Shown here one piece after another: positions 5,625 through 9,399 of a DNA stretch of 9,399 nucleotides; position 1 is the stretch's first letter, and each line of letters opens with the position of its first letter. The DNA is from Caldisericota bacterium (GTDB lineage: Bacteria; CAIJMQ01; JAADFP01), in contig JAADFP010000015.1 of NCBI GenBank assembly GCA_013152825.1, positions 1 to 9,399 of the forward strand, given 5' to 3'. Made by a program: the position numbers and the translations under genes. The notes below the pieces were generated by a model. That model saw only the letters and a program-made list of their open reading frames with translations. It had not been told where the DNA came from and ran no database searches.

Positions 5625-6944
5625 TTGAGCAAGAAGAATTTCCTACTGGTAAACCCCTGGGTCTATGATTTTGCCCTGTATGATTTGTGGATGAGACCCC
5701 TGGGGCTTTTACGGCTGGCCGGGATATTAAAAAATTACGGCAATGTTTTCCTGGTAGATTGTCTGGATAGAGGGGATCCCCTGGTTAATGCCCGGGAGGA
5801 TGATTACGGCTGCGGCAAATTTTTCAAAGTAGAGGTAGATAAACCTCCTGCTTTGCAAGAAATCAGACGTCCCTATTTTCGCTATGGAATCCCGGAGGCA
5901 AACTTCAAAGAAAGAGTATCAAATATACCTATACCCGATATTGTTTTCATCACTACGGGCATGACTTACTGGTACCCGGGAGTGGTGAAGACGATCGAGG
6001 TAATTAAAAGCATGTTTCCCCCTGCTTTAATTGTGCTGGGAGGAGTATATGCAACGCTTCTTCCCCAACATGCCAGGAGTTTGCCGGGAGTGGATGAAGT
6101 GTTTACCGGGAGGGATGAAAGGGAACTTGCTCTCTTTTTAAGCCGGCTGGTGGGAGAAAAGGTGGAAGTACCTCCTTCCCCTTTGCCGGATTTAAGTCTC
6201 CGGCAAAGGAAAGATTCCTGGGTGATAGAAACTTCCCGGGGTTGTCCGTTCTCCTGTTCTTACTGTGCCTCCCATCTTTTTTCTCCTTCCCTGGTGTTTC
6301 GTAAAAAAGAGGAAATAATACAGGAATTGGAGTACATGGGGGAAGAGGGAGTGAGGCATGTGGCATTATATGATGAGGCTTTTCTCTTTTCCTACCGGGA
6401 GCATGCTTTGCCCTTATTAGAAGAAATAGTAAAAAGAAATTTATCCTTCACCTTTCATACTCCCAATGGTCTGCATGCCCGGTTCTTGAGCCTCGAGGTG
6501 GCAGAGCAGCTGAAGGAAGCAAACTTCCTTACCCTGAGATTGAGCCTGGAGACGGCGGAGGAGAATTTGCAGAAGGAAACAGGAGGTAAGGTAAAAAACG
6601 AAGAGCTGGAAGTTGCCCTGCACAATCTTGTCCGGGCCGGATATGCTCATAGGGAGATAGGGGTTTACCTTATGCTTGGCTTACCGGATGCTTCCCGGGA
6701 AGACCTTAAGCAAAGCGTGCTGTATGTACACTCCCTGGGAGCAAAAGTGTTTCTGGCCAACTTCTCTCCTATCCCGGGCACCCCGGACTGGCTGAAATTG
6801 AAGCAAAGAGGCGTGGTGAGGGAAGATATGGATCCTCTATGGCATAATAATACTGTATTTCCGGTAAAATTAGGTTGGGAGGAAGGCAGAATCAAAGAGA
6901 TAAGGTTGTGGGTAAAGGAGTTGAACCGGGCATTGGATAATTGA
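5625..6944 (+). CDS. B12-binding-type radical SAM protein, unknown substrate
   Basis: The protein has 439 residues and is probably a cytosolic iron-sulphur enzyme. The N-terminal half (about 1-180) has the Rossmann-like form of B12-binding domains (LLVNPWVYDFALYDLW, PLGLLRLAGIL, later ALIVLGGVYATLLPQHA). The radical-SAM barrel follows from about 196, with the cluster motif CPFSCSYC (Cys207, Cys211, Cys214) in TSRGCPFSC, LYDEAFLF (248-255), RLSLET (305-310) and LGLPDASRED (351-360). The usual cobalamin-ligand motif DxHxxG is DCLDRG (45-50) here, with Leu in place of His, so base-off/His-on cobalamin is unlikely. The TTG start is chosen because the conserved N-terminus begins just after it and the frame is closed by a stop at 5571. 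GAGGT at 5607-5611 is a distant Shine-Dalgarno; the next ATG (codon 23) would cut into the domain. It lies 22 bp before aroK. Product and substrate cannot be named. Methylthiotransferase is unlikely: no TRAM domain. Confidence 0.85.
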   Translation: MSKKNFLLVNPWVYDFALYDLWMRPLGLLRLAGILKNYGNVFLVDCLDRGDPLVNAREDDYGCGKFFKVEVDKPPALQEIRRPYFRYGIPEANFKERVSNIPIPDIVFITTGMTYWYPGVVKTIEVIKSMFPPALIVLGGVYATLLPQHARSLPGVDEVFTGRDERELALFLSRLVGEKVEVPPSPLPDLSLRQRKDSWVIETSRGCPFSCSYCASHLFSPSLVFRKKEEIIQELEYMGEEGVRHVALYDEAFLFSYREHALPLLEEIVKRNLSFTFHTPNGLHARFLSLEVAEQLKEANFLTLRLSLETAEENLQKETGGKVKNEELEVALHNLVRAGYAHREIGVYLMLGLPDASREDLKQSVLYVHSLGAKVFLANFSPIPGTPDWLKLKQRGVVREDMDPLWHNNTVFPVKLGWEEGRIKEIRLWVKELNRALDN

Positions 6945-6966
6945 GGAGATTCCTATAGAATAAAGA

Positions 6967-7464
6967 ATGAAGAATATTTTTCTCCTGGGTTTTATGGGAA
7001 GCGGGAAGAGTGTTATAGGGGAGAAACTTTCCCGGAAACTGGGCAGGGAATTTATAGATATGGATAGAGTAATTGAAGAGAGAGAAAGCATGAAAATAAG
7101 CGAGATATTTGCCCAACGGGGGGAAGATTACTTCCGCAGGAAAGAAGGAGAATTGCTCAAAGAGATAGGAGGAACGGGCAATGCCGTGGTTTCTACGGGC
7201 GGGGGAATTGTAATGGCAGAAAAGAACTGGGAAGTTCTAAAAAAGGGGATAACCATATATCTTAAAATTTCTCCGGAAGAAGCCTGGAAAAGGCTGGAGA
7301 AAGTAGAGGATAGGCCTTTACTCTTACAAAAAGACAGGAAGCAGTATATTTATAACCTGTTAAAAACCCGCCAGCCTTACTACGAGAAGGCGGATTTTAC
7401 CGTGTTGAATGAGGGAAGAAGAGTAGAAGAGGTAGTAGAAGAAATAGTGAGGATGATGGCATGA
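6967..7464 (+). CDS. aroK: Shikimate kinase
   Basis: Shikimate kinase phosphorylates shikimate at the 3-hydroxyl with ATP, the fifth step of the chorismate pathway, in the cytosol. The 165-residue length is typical. Visible motifs are the Walker A GFMGSGKS (8-15), DMD (31-33) with the shikimate-binding Asp33, FRRKEGE with Arg57, the STGGG loop (76-80), the lid Arg116 in DRPLL, and RQPYYEKAD (135-143) near the adenine site. The ATG matches the usual start of the family; GAGGAG right at the upstream gene's stop is rather far for a Shine-Dalgarno. It overlaps aroB by 4 bp (ATGA), so the two are translationally coupled. Confidence 0.97.
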   Translation: MKNIFLLGFMGSGKSVIGEKLSRKLGREFIDMDRVIEERESMKISEIFAQRGEDYFRRKEGELLKEIGGTGNAVVSTGGGIVMAEKNWEVLKKGITIYLKISPEEAWKRLEKVEDRPLLLQKDRKQYIYNLLKTRQPYYEKADFTVLNEGRRVEEVVEEIVRMMA

Positions 7465-8549
7465 GAGAAATTAAAGTAAACCTCTCCGAGAGAAGTTACC
7501 GTATTATAGTGGGAGAAGGAATTTTGGGAAACCTGCCTGATTTTATAGGCTCTCCTTCCCGGGTTCTGCTCATCACTGATACTACCCTTTACGCCTTTTA
7601 CGGGAAAACACTGGAATCTGTTTTAAGGGAGAGATTTCCGGTGGAAAATTTTCTCCTCCCTCCGGGAGAAAAAGGCAAGAACATCAAGTGGGCACTGGGA
7701 ATATTGAGAAAGGCAATTCTTTCTTCCTTTGATCGTTACTCGCTCTTTCTCTGTCTGGGAGGCGGTAGCGTGGGAGATACCGGAGGCTTTGCTTCTTCCA
7801 TATACATGAGAGGTGTGCGATGCATCCAGGTCCCCACCACACTTCTGGCCATGGTGGACTCCAGCATAGGAGGAAAGACCGCGGTGGATTTCTACGGCAA
7901 AAACATAGTGGGAACCTTTTATCAGCCCTCGCTGGTAATCTCGGATACCGCTACCCTGAAAACACTTCCGGAGAGGAATTACCTGAACGGATTTGCCGAG
8001 GTGGTGAAGTACGGGATTATCAAGGAGCCTGCAATTCTCACCGTGCTAAGGGAAAACCGGGAAGAAATTTTACAGAAGGGAAAGATACTGGAATCTCTTA
8101 TCTTCCAGTGTGCACAGATTAAAGCAGAGGTAATAGAAGAGGACGAAAAGGAAAAAGGCTTGCGGATGATTCTTAATTTTGGCCATACCATTGGCCATGC
8201 TCTGGAGGCAAATAGCAAGTTTGCCTTGTGGCATGGAGAAGCGGTGAGCCTGGGAATTGTAGCTTCTGCTTATATCTCACAGGCTATGGGGATGATAAAA
8301 AAGGAAGTTCTATCAGAGCTGGAAGACTTGCTTTCTCTTTACTCTCTTCCCACCAGATACGAGCGTTTTTCCTCCTCCCGTTTAAAAGAGTTCCTGCAGA
8401 GAGATAAAAAAGTTAAGATGGGAAAACTCAGGTTTGTATTGATGAAAAACCTGGGGGAAGTGGAGATAAGAGACGATGTGCCAGAATCTTTGTTAGAGGA
8501 GAGCCTGGAGTATTTAAAGAAAGATGGGAGAAATAGAAGAGCTTTTTGA
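7461..8549 (+). CDS. aroB: 3-dehydroquinate synthase
   Basis: This enzyme converts DAHP to 3-dehydroquinate, the second step of the shikimate pathway, using NAD+ and a divalent metal, usually zinc. The 362-residue protein is full length. The NAD-binding segment GGGSVGDTGGF (100-110) is followed by PTTLLAMVDSSIGGKTAVD (125-143), NGFAEVVKYG (176-185), the metal ligands Glu180, His242 (NFGHTIGH) and His258 (WHGEAV), and RDKKVKMGKLRFVL (314-327). All catalytic elements are intact. The start ATG overlaps the aroK stop, and the last 26 bp overlap the next gene. Placement straight after aroK is a common bacterial arrangement. Confidence 0.97.
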   Translation: MREIKVNLSERSYRIIVGEGILGNLPDFIGSPSRVLLITDTTLYAFYGKTLESVLRERFPVENFLLPPGEKGKNIKWALGILRKAILSSFDRYSLFLCLGGGSVGDTGGFASSIYMRGVRCIQVPTTLLAMVDSSIGGKTAVDFYGKNIVGTFYQPSLVISDTATLKTLPERNYLNGFAEVVKYGIIKEPAILTVLRENREEILQKGKILESLIFQCAQIKAEVIEEDEKEKGLRMILNFGHTIGHALEANSKFALWHGEAVSLGIVASAYISQAMGMIKKEVLSELEDLLSLYSLPTRYERFSSSRLKEFLQRDKKVKMGKLRFVLMKNLGEVEIRDDVPESLLEESLEYLKKDGRNRRAF

Positions 8550-9246
8550 TAAGGCAAAGACTCTATCTCTCAGGGGAAAGTGGAGAGAAGCCCGTGCGGT
8601 TTATGAAAAAATAATTCAAAAAGCAGAAAAGGTGCCGGGGGTTTACCTGGGGTTGGGGGAAATTGCACTGCGCGAGGGAAGTCCAGAGAAAGCGGAGGAC
8701 TATTTCAGGAAAGAAAAAGAACAGGGGAAAGTTGCCCCCCGGCTGGAGCAGTTGCTCGCTGTATCCATGATCTTGCAGGGAAGGTGGAAAGAGTCGATAG
8801 AAGAACTGGAGCATTCTCTGCGCCTTGATCCCAAAGACACGCGTCCTTATATTTACCTGGGTTACGTTTACCTGGAACAGGGAGAAATAGATAGAGCGCA
8901 GGGCTGGCTGGAGATGGCAGAAGAGGAAGGGATAGAGAGCCTATCCCTGGATTTGTATCTGGCCCGTATTTATTATCTGAAAAAAGAACGAGAGAAACTA
9001 AAAAAGGTAATCAGCAGGGCGGATGAGAAACTGTTCATGCTCAGGAAGGTACTTTCCTCGCCTCTACTTGACCTGGTAGAGGGAGAGTTAAAATTCCTGG
9101 CCGGAAACTTTAGGGAAGCCATGGCTTTGATAGAAAAGGGGAGGAAAGATTTCACAAAAAAAGGAAGCATATTTGAAGCGGGAATAATTTATTCTCTCGC
9201 GGCAGTGGAAAAGTACCTGGAAGGCTTACGAAGAGGTAAAATTTAA
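8524..9246 (+). CDS. TPR-repeat protein, function unknown
   Basis: The 240-residue protein is made almost wholly of helical tetratricopeptide-like repeats. They run at about 5-36 (GKWREARAVYEKII), 39-70 (SPEKAEDYF), 74-105 (GRWKESIEELEHSLRLDP), 107-138 (EIDRAQGWLEMA) and, more degenerate, 141-170 and 183-213 (GNFREAMALIEKG). No signal peptide or membrane segment is seen, so a cytosolic scaffold role is likely; no enzymatic motif is visible. It overlaps the aroB end by 26 bp and is followed 7 bp later by ligA, so it is part of the operon. The start is an ATG with only a weak upstream GGAG (8507-8510), consistent with coupling to aroB translation. A partner cannot be named from the sequence. 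Confidence 0.88.
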   Translation: MGEIEELFDKAKTLSLRGKWREARAVYEKIIQKAEKVPGVYLGLGEIALREGSPEKAEDYFRKEKEQGKVAPRLEQLLAVSMILQGRWKESIEELEHSLRLDPKDTRPYIYLGYVYLEQGEIDRAQGWLEMAEEEGIESLSLDLYLARIYYLKKEREKLKKVISRADEKLFMLRKVLSSPLLDLVEGELKFLAGNFREAMALIEKGRKDFTKKGSIFEAGIIYSLAAVEKYLEGLRRGKI

Positions 9247-9253
9247 GCAAACC

Positions 9254-9399
9254 ATGACGGATGAATCCCTGGACCTGGATAAAGTCAGGAAAGAAATAGA
9301 AGAGTTAAGAGAGGAGATACGCTATCACAATTACAAATACTACGTAGAGAATAACCCGGTTATCTCGGACGAAGAGTACGACAGGCTACTTTCCCGTTT
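9254..9399 (+). CDS. ligA: NAD+-dependent DNA ligase, N-terminal fragment
   Basis: The first 48 codons are present and the gene is cut by the window end. The translated N-terminus, after a short acidic start (MTDESLDLDK), reads ELREEIRYHNYKYYVE (17-32) and NPVISDEEYDRLL (34-46). This is the conserved domain Ia of bacterial LigA, whose Tyr and Asp residues bind the NMN half of NAD+. LigA seals nicks during replication and repair and is essential in bacteria. The ATG at 9254 is 7 bp after the TPR gene stop; a GAGGT at 9233-9237 is the nearest Shine-Dalgarno-like sequence, rather far upstream. No other usable start is near in this frame. Confidence 0.93.
   Translation, partial: MTDESLDLDKVRKEIEELREEIRYHNYKYYVENNPVISDEEYDRLLSR

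Noticed and set aside
6690..6705. A TTCCCGGGAA palindrome inside the radical-SAM gene
   Set aside because: It is short and within coding DNA. CCCGGG words are frequent in this genome segment, so no regulatory meaning is supported.
6441..7116. Several minus-strand frames of 69-76 codons over the radical-SAM/aroK junction
   Set aside because: They are antisense to well-supported genes, have no ribosome-binding sites or recognisable domains, and overlap one another.
7820..8122. A 100-codon plus-strand frame inside aroB
   Set aside because: It is an out-of-frame shadow within the most conserved part of aroB.
1..9399. CRISPR array, toxin-antitoxin, retron or other defence system, tRNA or rRNA
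   Set aside because: No regular spaced repeats, reverse-transcriptase or nuclease motifs, tRNA cloverleaf or rRNA-like segment was recognised on either strand.

Overview
The window is an ordinary-looking bacterial chromosome segment of about 46% GC by eye, densely coded, with two gene blocks transcribed away from a divergent intergenic region near 5518-5624. An oxygen-sensitive class III ribonucleotide reductase and a radical-SAM protein point to an anaerobe. The Thermotoga-like glycyl-radical C-terminus of NrdD, the mid GC and a dispersed-repeat palindrome at the left edge would fit an uncultured, deep-branching bacterial lineage, but nothing here fixes the phylum.

Left block, minus strand, read from right to left: mnmE (tRNA U34 modification GTPase), a dCMP deaminase (comEB-like), nrdR (ATP-cone repressor of ribonucleotide reductase genes), nrdD (anaerobic ribonucleoside-triphosphate reductase) and an 88-residue CxxC redoxin. 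The last three form a tight operon: nrdR and nrdD overlap by 20 bp, and the redoxin Shine-Dalgarno covers the nrdD stop. Upstream of nrdR are two NrdR-box-like palindromes exactly 31 bp apart that overlap a TTGACA promoter, so the operon is probably autoregulated. With the dCMP deaminase just upstream, the block is a deoxynucleotide-supply cluster. No NrdG activase gene is in the window.

The left edge (1-248) has no gene. It holds a dRS3-like inverted repeat and other short repeats.

Right block, plus strand: a B12-binding-type radical-SAM protein of unknown substrate (TTG start), aroK (shikimate kinase), aroB (3-dehydroquinate synthase), a cytosolic TPR protein and the first 48 codons of ligA (NAD+-dependent DNA ligase), cut by the window end. 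The aroK/aroB and aroB/TPR junctions overlap, so this is probably one transcription unit mixing chorismate synthesis with DNA ligase.

The points most worth a second look are the NrdR/NrdD/redoxin operon with its operator pair, the radical-SAM protein that lacks the cobalamin-ligating His, and the divergent promoter region with mirrored extended -10 motifs and an mnmE that lacks a Shine-Dalgarno. I saw no CRISPR array, insertion sequence, tRNA, rRNA or obvious new defence system.
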